From Brachybacterium sp. YJGR34 (lineage in GTDB: Bacteria; Actinomycetota; Actinomycetes; Actinomycetales; Dermabacteraceae), in NCBI RefSeq assembly GCF_003347015.1, contig NZ_PNFB01000002.1, positions 248,001-312,000 of the forward strand: DNA of 64,000 bases. The letters run 5' to 3'. The translations under genes were made by a program, and so were the position numbers. Positions within the stretch are counted from its first letter, which is position 1, and the number at the start of each line of letters is the position of its first letter. Of this stretch, positions 14,862 through 22,167 are shown one piece after another. The notes beneath the pieces were generated by a model. That model worked only from the letters and a program-made list of their open reading frames with translations, was not told the origin of the DNA and did no database searches.

Positions 14862-16877
14862 TCACCAGGGCAGCACCTCCGGGACGGGGTCCCCGCCCAG
14901 CACGTGCTGATCGCAGAAGGCCAGCACCGCCTGGTTCCAGGCCAGGGCGTTCGAGGGCGTGAGCACCCAGTGGTTCTCACTGGTCACCTGCAGGAACCGG
15001 TGCGGCATGTGCTCGGGCTCGCCGTCCCAGGCCGAGACCAGGTCCCACCACAGCCGCAGCGCCTCGCTCACCGGCACCCGGTAGTCGCGATTGCCGTGGG
15101 TGATGAGCATCGGGGTGGTGATCGAGGCGGCGGCGACGTGCGGGGAGTTGTCCCGGTACCACGCGGGATCCTCGTCCTCGTGACGGTGCACGCGCATCTT
15201 CCCGGCGGCGGCATCGGTGGTGCGATGCTGCTGGGGCAGCGCCCAGAGCCCGGCGTGGGAGACGATCGCGTCGAAACGGTCGGTGTGGCCAGCGATCCAG
15301 TTCGCCAGGAACCCGCCGAAGGAGGCGCCGAGCATCGCGGTGCGCGAGCCGTCCAGATCGGCCCGCTCGAGCACCTGGTCGAGCATCGTCTCGCACTCGC
15401 GGTAGACCACCTCGGCACGGCGCGGCCAGCCCCGGTTCAGGCCCGCGTCCCCGTATCCCGTGGACATCGCGGGATCAGGCATCAGCACCGCGTAGCCGCG
15501 CTCGACGGCGAGCCACGGGCACCAGCGCCAGCTCCAGGCGTTGTAGGAGGCGTGCGGCCCGCCGTGGATCCACAGCATCACCGGCGCCGGAGCCTCGGAG
15601 GAGGCCGAGGCCGGGACGCACAGCCAGCCGCTGACGGCCACGCCCTCCACGTCGGTCTCGACCCGCTCCAGTGCGCCGGGCAGTGCGCCGACCGCGCCGG
15701 GGGCGGGCAGCTCACGGATCTCCCCGTCGGCGCCGATCCGCACCGGACGCGGCGGCGTGGCCACGTCGCTGCGCAGGGCGAGGACGCCGCCGTCGGGGGC
15801 GACGGAGAGGGAGGAGAACACCCCGTCGCCGGCGACGGGGCGGACCTCGCCGGTGCGCACGTCGATCCGCAGGATCGCGCCGGAGGAGTGGAGGTCGCCG
15901 GTCACGAGCAGCGTGGTGGCATCGGCCCACTCGAGACCGCCCAGGGTGAGGTCGCCGAGGTCGGGGCGGACCGGCTCGCCGCCGTCCAGGGGGTGGATCT
16001 CCAGGCGCGTGTAGCTGGTGTGGGTGGGGCTCGAGGCGGTCGAGCGGGCCACGGCGAGGCGCTCTCCGTCGGGGGAGAAGCGGGGGCCGGAGAACTGCGC
16101 GTCCTCGTCGGCCGCGAGCAGCGTGGTGCGCTCATACGAGGCCACGTCCAGGAGCACCAGGTCGTTGCGCGTCTCGCCGCCGCGCACCCGCCGTGTCCAG
16201 GTGGTCGCCACCCTCGCGCCGTCGGGGGAGAGATCGGCCGCGGCGTAGAGCAGCGGCACGGTGCCCGCGCCCGGGGTGAGATCCGTGAGCTCACCGGCGG
16301 GGGAGACCAGCACCAGGTGCTTCTCGGCGTCGCCCACCTCGTGGTCCCACTGCCGGATCGGCATCCCGGTGTGCCAGATGGTGGTCTGCTTGGCGTCCTG
16401 GCGGGCGGCGCGGCGCTCGGCGTCCTCCTCGAGGGAGCTGCCCGGCAGCACCTCGGTCGAGGCGAGCAGGGTGCCGTCGTCCGCGACGGCGAGCAGCGAG
16501 AGGCCGCCGGGCGCGGACGCCACCAGCTGGGCCTCGCCGGAGGAGGGCAGACGCCAGATCGCCGCCTTGTCCTCGACGGAGCCGCCCTCCGGATCGGGCC
16601 GGGCGGAGCTGAACAGGACGCTGCCGTCCGGGGCGAGCATCGGGGCGCTCTCGCCCTTCTCCGAGAAGGTCAGGCGGCGCGCGGGCGCCCGGCCCTCCGG
16701 GTCCAGCTCCCAGAGGGCGGAGACGAGCCGTGCGCCGGGACCGTCGGCCTCCTGGATCGCGGCGATCGCGCGGTCGCCGGGGCCGGCCGTGATCGCGGCG
16801 AGCCGGGGGAGCCGCAGAAGGTCGTCGATGTCGGAGAAGTCGGTGAACGCAGAGGTCTCGGGAGTCTGGGGAGGCAT
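14862..16877 (-). CDS. S9 family peptidase (prolyl oligopeptidase/acylaminoacyl type)
   Basis: A 671-residue two-domain hydrolase without signal peptide. The N-terminal about 400 residues form a beta-propeller (repeats such as APMLAPDGSVLF, GPRFSPDGERLAVA). The C-terminal alpha/beta-hydrolase domain has the nucleophile Ser519 in GASFGGF, the probable acid Asp598 in HGNRDYRVP and His636 in TSENHWV; an oxyanion-type HGGPHASYNAWSW precedes. Such enzymes cleave short peptides or acylated peptides in the cytoplasm. Leader for the small membrane protein gene downstream. Confidence 0.93.
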   Translation of the reverse strand: MPPQTPETSAFTDFSDIDDLLRLPRLAAITAGPGDRAIAAIQEADGPGARLVSALWELDPEGRAPARRLTFSEKGESAPMLAPDGSVLFSSARPDPEGGSVEDKAAIWRLPSSGEAQLVASAPGGLSLLAVADDGTLLASTEVLPGSSLEEDAERRAARQDAKQTTIWHTGMPIRQWDHEVGDAEKHLVLVSPAGELTDLTPGAGTVPLLYAAADLSPDGARVATTWTRRVRGGETRNDLVLLDVASYERTTLLAADEDAQFSGPRFSPDGERLAVARSTASSPTHTSYTRLEIHPLDGGEPVRPDLGDLTLGGLEWADATTLLVTGDLHSSGAILRIDVRTGEVRPVAGDGVFSSLSVAPDGGVLALRSDVATPPRPVRIGADGEIRELPAPGAVGALPGALERVETDVEGVAVSGWLCVPASASSEAPAPVMLWIHGGPHASYNAWSWRWCPWLAVERGYAVLMPDPAMSTGYGDAGLNRGWPRRAEVVYRECETMLDQVLERADLDGSRTAMLGASFGGFLANWIAGHTDRFDAIVSHAGLWALPQQHRTTDAAAGKMRVHRHEDEDPAWYRDNSPHVAAASITTPMLITHGNRDYRVPVSEALRLWWDLVSAWDGEPEHMPHRFLQVTSENHWVLTPSNALAWNQAVLAFCDQHVLGGDPVPEVLPW

Positions 16878-16922
16878 GGCGGAACAGTACCGGAGCAGGC
16901 ACGGCGGCTCCGGCGCCGTCGC

Positions 16923-18428
16923 CTATCCCGCGCACTCCTCGGCCACGAGCCGGTGCACATCCCCCGGCGCGCTCACCGGTGCGCCGTCCTCGTCCCCGTA
17001 CCGTGCCCGGACACCGACGACCTCCCAGGGGCTCCCGCGGTACTCGACGATCAGCAGAGCAGTGGTGACCTCGGCGTCCCCGGGGCATTCGATGGTGAGG
17101 TCGCAGGACGCGCTGTCGGACCCCGGCGTCGTGCAGGAGTCCTCCGCGAAGGAGTCCTGGTGGGCCCGGGTGTATCCCAGGTCGCGGACCCAGGTGCGCT
17201 GGGCCACGTTCCACTGGCAGGGATCGTCGCCCTCGGGGCACTCCGCGACGGTGTCGACGTCGCGATGGGGGTCGTTCTCCGTGGGCACGACGACGAGGAG
17301 CACCCACACGTACAGCGCCGCGGCCACCAGGACCACCGCCGCCGCGACCATCAGGACGATGCGCCACCGGCGGCGACGCCGCCGCTGATCCTCCGGGGTC
17401 ACGGGGCGACGGCGCAGCAGCGCCCTCATGATCGCCCCGACCATCCCGAGCAGCACCAGGATCAGCGCGGACACCACGAGCCGGGCCAGTCCGGGGTTCC
17501 CGAGCGTGTACTGATCGATCGACGACATGATCAGGGCGATGAGGAGCGGGAAGACGATCAGCATCCCCAGCACGACGAGCACCACCACGAGAGGATGCGC
17601 GGCCCGGGCCATCACCGTCTCCGGTGGCGCACCGGCGTCCTCGGCCGCCGGGGAGGCTGCCGGCCGATTCTCGGGGACGACCCTCTCCTCGGCCCGATCG
17701 GCCAGTGACCGGGCGAGCCGCAGCAGCTCGTCGAGCCTGCCCGGGGCCGTCGCCTCCAGCGGCTGGGAGCCGAAGACGGTCAGCTCGCCGCCCGTCGCCT
17801 CCAGGGCGTAGGGACCGATCAGCCCGACGAGGTCCTCGTGCATCCGCGCGGTCACGAGCGGCTCCTCCGCCCCGACCTCCTCGCGGACCGGGCCGCTCAG
17901 CCGGAGGCGGAGGTAGGCCTCGCGCCCGGGCCGCCGCGACGCCGCGGCGACCGGGGCACCCGGGACCGCGCCGACGCTCCGCAGCCCCGCCCTCGCGCGC
18001 AGCGACCAGCAGTCCCCGACCTCCACGACGGGGGACCCGGTCGTGCGGACGCCCTGGAGGACGACGCGGGAGCCGTCGCGGAACCGGCTCCCGGCATAGT
18101 GCTCGGCCGGGTGCGCCTCGACGACCTCGAGACCCCGCGCGGCGGCGAGCGCACGCAGCCGAGCATCCTTGCGCCGGTCCATGACGAGCGAGACGGCGCC
18201 CACGATCCCGCAGAGCAGGAGGAAGCCGAGGATCGCGAGGGCCCCTCCGTGCGGACCGTCGGGCGCCCGGAGCGCGAGGGGGAGCCCCACGGCGGGGACC
18301 AGGAGCAGCAGGACGATGATGGTGGCGGCGACGACCGTGAGCGGCTGCGCGCCCGGACCACGCGGGCGCGCGGAGGACCCGCTGTGCGTCGGTCCGTGTG
18401 CTCGGACCTGCCTGCCTGCGCGACCCAT
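16923..18428 (-). CDS. Hypothetical multi-pass membrane protein
   Basis: A 501-residue protein of unknown function. Hydrophobic pairs lie near residues 30-80, again near 280-350 and once near 380-405, giving about five to seven helices; between the first two groups is a cytoplasmic-looking region (about 85-270) that reads like a folded domain (SRVVLQGVRTTGSPVVEVGDCW). The C-terminal about 95 residues after the last helix hold four cysteines (AECPEGDDPC, SCTTPGS, SCDLTIECPG), suggesting a disulfide-stabilised extracytoplasmic domain. A TAGCAT box lies about 45 bp upstream. I do not recognise a family. Confidence 0.75.
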   Translation of the reverse strand: MGRAGRQVRAHGPTHSGSSARPRGPGAQPLTVVAATIIVLLLLVPAVGLPLALRAPDGPHGGALAILGFLLLCGIVGAVSLVMDRRKDARLRALAAARGLEVVEAHPAEHYAGSRFRDGSRVVLQGVRTTGSPVVEVGDCWSLRARAGLRSVGAVPGAPVAAASRRPGREAYLRLRLSGPVREEVGAEEPLVTARMHEDLVGLIGPYALEATGGELTVFGSQPLEATAPGRLDELLRLARSLADRAEERVVPENRPAASPAAEDAGAPPETVMARAAHPLVVVLVVLGMLIVFPLLIALIMSSIDQYTLGNPGLARLVVSALILVLLGMVGAIMRALLRRRPVTPEDQRRRRRRWRIVLMVAAAVVLVAAALYVWVLLVVVPTENDPHRDVDTVAECPEGDDPCQWNVAQRTWVRDLGYTRAHQDSFAEDSCTTPGSDSASCDLTIECPGDAEVTTALLIVEYRGSPWEVVGVRARYGDEDGAPVSAPGDVHRLVAEECAG

Positions 18429-18540
18429 GATGTCCCGTCCGTCCCATCGCGAGCTCCGAGGGTGCGGCGATGCTACCGGAGAGGGATGTGGCGCGAGCGG
18501 AATCCATGACCGGGAGCGACATGCTCCCAGGTCAGTTCAG

Positions 18541-18613
18541 TGCCCCCGAGACGATTCGAACGTCCGACACCCGCTTTAGGAGAGCGGTGCTCTATCCCCT
18601 GAGCTACGGGGGC
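18541..18613 (-). tRNA. tRNA-Arg (anticodon CCT)
   Basis: On the minus strand the 73 bases fold as a full cloverleaf: acceptor GCCCCCG/CGGGGGC with discriminator A, D arm GCTC-AGGGGATA-GAGC, anticodon stem CCGCT/AGCGG with loop CTCCTAA (anticodon CCT) and T arm around GTTCGAATC. CCA is not encoded. It reads AGG codons. No integrase or attachment-site duplication is seen next to it. Confidence 0.97.
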
Positions 18614-18675
18614 GCTGCGGCCCGTCGCTGACGCGCGGGCGCGGTCATCGTACCGTCCCATGGCAGGATCGGGTC

Positions 18676-20109
18676 ATGTCGAGCCCGCTCCACGAGACCT
18701 CCGCCACCGTCGCCGCCGTCATCCTGGCCGGCGGAGCCTCCTCGCGCCTGGGCGGTCAGGACAAGACCAGACTCCCCATCGCCGGGGCCACGGCCCTGGA
18801 GCGGGTGCTGCGTGCCGCGCCCGTCGGCCGCCGGGTCGTCGTCGGCCCCGACGGCGCCGACGGCGCCGATCTGGCGGAGCGCCACGGCGCCCGCTTCGTG
18901 CTCGAGGACCCGCCGCGCTCCGGCCCGCTGGCCGCGCTCGCCCGCGGGGTCGAGGAGCTCTCGGAGGGGGCCGACGGGGCGACGGTGCTCGTGCTCGGCG
19001 GGGACATGCCGCTGCTGCGTCCCGAGACGCTCGCCGCTCTCGCCGCCCGCAGTGCGCGCACCTCCCGCGTGGTCGCCCTCGCGGCGGAGGACGGACACGT
19101 CCAGTTCCTCGGCGCCGCCTGGCCGCTGGGCCGGCTGCGGGCGGCCCTCGCCGCCGTGGAGCATCCCGCCGGTGGCAGGGCCGATCTCAGCCTGCGCCGC
19201 CTCTACGCGCAGCTCGGCGAGGACGAGCTGGTCACGCGGCCCGCGGCCGGCTCCGAGGGAGCGGACATCGACACCCCCGAGGCCCTCGCGCAGGTGCGCC
19301 GCGCCGCCGGACCCCGCATCGCCCTCGCCCAGATCGAGGTCCCCGAGCGCGTCGAGGAGACCCTCGCGCTGGTGGGCGACGTGGTCGCCGAGGCGGCGGA
19401 GGCCGGCGCGCACCTGGTGGTGCTGCCGGAGGCCACCCTCACGCCCTTCGGCGCCGACCTGCGCGCCGCGGCCGCAGCGCACCACGACGCCTTCGCCCTC
19501 CGGCTCCAGGAGCTCGCCGAGGAGCACGGCGTGGTGGTGGTCGCCGGCTCCTTCACGCCCGCCGAGGACGGCCGTGTGCACAACACCGTCATCGTCCGCG
19601 GCCCCGCGGGCACGCCGCCCCGCGACTACCGCAAGATCCACCTCTTCGACGCCTTCGGGGCCGACGAGTCCCGCACCGTCGCCCCCGGCCGGGAGCTGGT
19701 GATCTTCGACCTCGAGGGCACCCGCTTCGGCCTCGCCACCTGCTACGACGTGCGCTTCCCGGAGCAGTTCACGGCCCTGGCCCGGGCCGGCGCGCAGGCG
19801 ATCCTGCTGCCCCTGGCCTGGGGTGCGGGCCCCGGCAAGCGCGAGCAGCTGCAGCTGCTGCTGCGCGCCCGCGCGCTGGACTCCACCTCCGTGGTGCTCG
19901 CCGCGGACCAGGCCGCGCCGGCCGGGTACGCCGGCAGCGCGCCGCGGGGCATCGGCCTTAGCGCCGTCATCGGCCCGCTCGGACAGGTCCGGCAGGAGCT
20001 GGCCGAGGCCCCCGGGATGCTGCTGGTGGACCTCGACCTCGCCGAGGTCGAGGACGCCCGCGCCGCGCTGCCGGTGCTGCGTCACGGCGTGGAGCTGCCC
20101 GGGCTGTGA
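18676..20109 (+). CDS. Fusion of MobA-like nucleotidyltransferase and nitrilase-family hydrolase
   Basis: A 477-residue two-domain protein. Residues 1-about 210 match the MobA/NTP-transferase fold: LAGGASSRLGGQDK (17-30) for nucleotide binding, GGDMPLL (108-114) with the metal-site aspartate and the closing ADIDTPEAL (196-204). Residues from about 214 (RIALAQIEVPE) form a carbon-nitrogen hydrolase with the complete Glu252-Lys320-Cys356 triad (LPEATLTPFG, YRKIHLF, ATCYDVRFPE). MobA links GMP to molybdopterin; nitrilase-fold enzymes hydrolyse amides such as omega-amides. The junction is in frame with no stop or start between, so both halves are made as one chain. Substrate of either half is unknown. 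Confidence 0.93.
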   Translation: MSSPLHETSATVAAVILAGGASSRLGGQDKTRLPIAGATALERVLRAAPVGRRVVVGPDGADGADLAERHGARFVLEDPPRSGPLAALARGVEELSEGADGATVLVLGGDMPLLRPETLAALAARSARTSRVVALAAEDGHVQFLGAAWPLGRLRAALAAVEHPAGGRADLSLRRLYAQLGEDELVTRPAAGSEGADIDTPEALAQVRRAAGPRIALAQIEVPERVEETLALVGDVVAEAAEAGAHLVVLPEATLTPFGADLRAAAAAHHDAFALRLQELAEEHGVVVVAGSFTPAEDGRVHNTVIVRGPAGTPPRDYRKIHLFDAFGADESRTVAPGRELVIFDLEGTRFGLATCYDVRFPEQFTALARAGAQAILLPLAWGAGPGKREQLQLLLRARALDSTSVVLAADQAAPAGYAGSAPRGIGLSAVIGPLGQVRQELAEAPGMLLVDLDLAEVEDARAALPVLRHGVELPGL

Positions 20110-20165
20110 GCGACGGAACGGCCGGGGAGGGCTCCGCGCGCAGGACGCTGTCGTAGCCTGCCGAG

Positions 20166-20795
20166 ATGACCTCCGTGCTCCGTCTCCGTGCCGTCTCCCG
20201 CCCCACCGCGCTGCTCGCCCTCGCCGCCGCCCTGCTGCTGTCGGTGCTGGTGGCCGCGCCGCCGCCCGCGAGCGCGCACGACACCCTGCTCAGCTCGGAC
20301 CCGGCCGACGGCGACGTGCTCGAGACCTCGCCCGAGGCGATCACCCTGACCTACTCCGCGGACATCCTCGCGGTGAGCCCGGTGGTGCGGATCACCGACG
20401 AGTCGGGGACCGAGCTGGCCGACATCACCCCCACCGTCGACGGCCCGACCGCGACCGCCACGCTGCCCGAGCCGCTCCCGGCCGGCACCCACACCGTGCA
20501 GTGGCGCGTGGTCTCGAGCGACGGCCATCCCATCGAGGGCAGCTTCACGGTGACGGTCGAGCAGGACACCGAGGTCGTCGACGAGGGCGCCGCCGCGGCG
20601 AGCGACGGCGGCGGCGAGGCCCCGGCCGCCTCGGACGGCGCCCAGGACGAGTCCTCCGCAGCGCCGTCCGCGGCCGAGGCCGATGAGGTCGACGAGCAGG
20701 GCGGCCTGCCGCTGCCCATGCTGATCGGCATCCTCGCCGTCGTGGTCCTCGCCGCCGTCGTGGCCGTGGTCGTCATCCTGCGCCGACGGGACTGA
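20166..20795 (+). CDS. CopC-domain copper-binding membrane-anchored protein
   Basis: A 209-residue exported protein. A signal peptide (residues 1-37, ending ASA) precedes the CopC domain, which starts with the N-terminal copper-ligand His38 (HDTLLSSDPADG) and has His121 in SSDGHPIEG, the usual CopC Cu(II) site. An Ala/Glu/Asp-rich linker (about 135-178) leads to one C-terminal helix and a basic RRRD anchor. It should hold copper at the outer face of the membrane. No CopD is adjacent. The ATG is six bases after TAGCCT, suggesting a leaderless transcript. Confidence 0.92.
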   Translation: MTSVLRLRAVSRPTALLALAAALLLSVLVAAPPPASAHDTLLSSDPADGDVLETSPEAITLTYSADILAVSPVVRITDESGTELADITPTVDGPTATATLPEPLPAGTHTVQWRVVSSDGHPIEGSFTVTVEQDTEVVDEGAAAASDGGGEAPAASDGAQDESSAAPSAAEADEVDEQGGLPLPMLIGILAVVVLAAVVAVVVILRRRD

Positions 20796-20820
20796 GGCGC
20801 CCGCACGCCGCACCCACGCA

Positions 20821-20855
20821 GGAGCGCCCCCGATGCCGAGCATCGGGGGCGCTCC
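20821..20855. terminator. Bidirectional terminator, 16-bp perfect stem
   Basis: Inverted repeat 20821-20836 with 20840-20855 around loop CGA (GGAGCGCCCCCGATGC and complement), between the convergent CopC-domain and MT0933-like genes. Confidence 0.9.
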
Positions 20856-20872
20856 GTGTCAGGGGCGGGCCG

Positions 20873-21070
20873 TCAGCGGCCCTGGTTGTCGTCCCCGCCC
20901 TGGCCGAACTGCTCCCGGGCGGCGTCCACGCCGGAATCGACCTGCTCGTCGACGCTGTCCGGAGTGCGCTCCTTGATCTGCTCGCTCGCGGCGTCGAGCG
21001 CCTGGTCGACCTGCTCGGGGTTGTCGCCGGCGAGATCCTTGGCCTTGTTCAGCGCGTCGTCGAAGCCCAT
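20873..21070 (-). CDS. MT0933-like antitoxin family small protein
   Basis: A 65-residue acidic helical protein. The layout MGFDDALNKAKDLAGDNPEQVDQALDAA then QIKERTPDSVDEQVDSGVDAAREQF is that of the actinobacterial MT0933/Rv0909-like family (PF14013), annotated as antitoxin. In M. tuberculosis the partner is an SRPBCC-fold toxin next door; here no toxin gene adjoins, so it is an orphan and may be a stress or DNA-associated protein instead. AAGGA lies nine bases before the ATG. Confidence 0.85.
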   Translation of the reverse strand: MGFDDALNKAKDLAGDNPEQVDQALDAASEQIKERTPDSVDEQVDSGVDAAREQFGQGGDDNQGR

Positions 21071-21234
21071 GAGGGTGTCCTTTCGTTCGCGGAACCGCCC
21101 CGAGCCCGGGGCGATGCCGCCACCCTAGGCAGACGCACTGCGACCGCTCATCCTCGGCCGTCAGATTCCCTCGGAATTGACGCATCCTGCACGGAAAGTG
21201 CGCATAGCGCCGGTCAGCGCGCAATACTGGACGC

Positions 21235-22092
21235 GTGACAGTGCGCGATTCCCGTTCCACCCCGACCTCCGCCTCCGACGAGGGCCGGGTGCAGCCCGGC
21301 TCCCGGGGACGCAGCGCGCGCTGGGACCACGTGCTCGCGCTGCTGACCACCACCAAGCGGCTGAGCGTCGCCGAGGTCGCCGAGGAGCTCGAGGTCAGCG
21401 AGTCCACCGTGCGCCGGGACTTCATGGAGATGGAGCGGGCGCAGCTCGCGCGCCGCACCCACGGCGGGATCGTCGCCGTGGACGTCGCCTACGGCCTGGC
21501 CACCGGGCCGCGCAGCGCCGACGAGGGCTCCGCCCAGCGCGAACGGATCGCGAACCGCGCCGCCTCGCTCATCGAGCCGGGGCAGATCATCGGCTTCAAC
21601 GGCGGCCGCTCCACCACGTCCACCGCGCGCCGCGCGGTCTCCCGCCCGGACATCGACGCGAAGGACGGCAAGCCCGGGCTCACGGTCGTCTGCGCCGCCC
21701 TGAACATCGCGACCGAGGCCGTGCTGCGGCCCTCGGTGCGCACCGTGGTCCTGGGCGGGGTGGCGGAGCCGTACTCCTTCGAGCTCACCGGGCCGCTGGC
21801 GGTGGCGACCATGCGGGACCTGTGGCTGGACACGATGTTCGTGGGCACCATCGGCCTGGACCTCGGGGCGGGGCTCACCTGCCACTCCGATTCGGAGGCC
21901 GGCGTCACCCGCACCATGATCGGGCACTCGCGCCGGGTGGTGGGCCTGGCGACCGCGGACAAGATCGGTGTCCGGGCGCTCGCCGGGATCTGCCCGGTCT
22001 CGGTCCTCACCGACCTGGTGATCGCCGGCGAGGTCCCCGACGATCTCCGCGAGCACCTCCGGCAGAACACGGTGCGCCTGCACGAGGTGTGA
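21235..22092 (+). CDS. DeoR/GlpR family transcriptional regulator
   Basis: A 285-residue regulator: N-terminal DeoR helix-turn-helix at about residues 28-80 (RWDHVLALLTTTKRLSVAEV, SESTVRRDFMEMERAQLARR, THGGI) and a C-terminal DeoR sensor domain that binds phosphorylated sugars in this family (IGFNGGRSTTST, VVLGGVAEPYSFELTGPLA, TADKIGVRALAG). No sugar operon adjoins, so its target is not evident. The GTG at 21235 is six bases after AATACT, consistent with leaderless transcription. Confidence 0.92.
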   Translation: MTVRDSRSTPTSASDEGRVQPGSRGRSARWDHVLALLTTTKRLSVAEVAEELEVSESTVRRDFMEMERAQLARRTHGGIVAVDVAYGLATGPRSADEGSAQRERIANRAASLIEPGQIIGFNGGRSTTSTARRAVSRPDIDAKDGKPGLTVVCAALNIATEAVLRPSVRTVVLGGVAEPYSFELTGPLAVATMRDLWLDTMFVGTIGLDLGAGLTCHSDSEAGVTRTMIGHSRRVVGLATADKIGVRALAGICPVSVLTDLVIAGEVPDDLREHLRQNTVRLHEV

Positions 22093-22105
22093 TCCGCGAA
22101 CCGGT

Positions 22106-22140
22106 TCCCCGCGGCGACCGGCACGCCTGCGCCGCGGGGA
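22106..22140 (+). terminator. Terminator hairpin after the DeoR-family gene
   Basis: Perfect 11-bp stem 22106-22116 with 22130-22140 (TCCCCGCGGCG and complement) with a 13-nt loop, 13 bp after the regulator's stop codon. Confidence 0.6.
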
Positions 22141-22167
22141 GCCCCGGCCCCGGTACCGTGGGCCACC

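Noticed and set aside
14637-17708. A 1023-codon plus-strand frame across the S9 peptidase
   Set aside because: Shadow composition and no domain; it spans three genes that have convincing minus-strand products.
18541-18613. tRNA-Arg as an integration site for a mobile element
   Set aside because: No integrase, no direct repeat of the tRNA 3' end and ordinary core genes on both sides.
19300-19330. A frameshift or assembly error at the MobA-nitrilase junction
   Set aside because: Both domains are complete in one continuous frame with a natural linker and no start signal between them.
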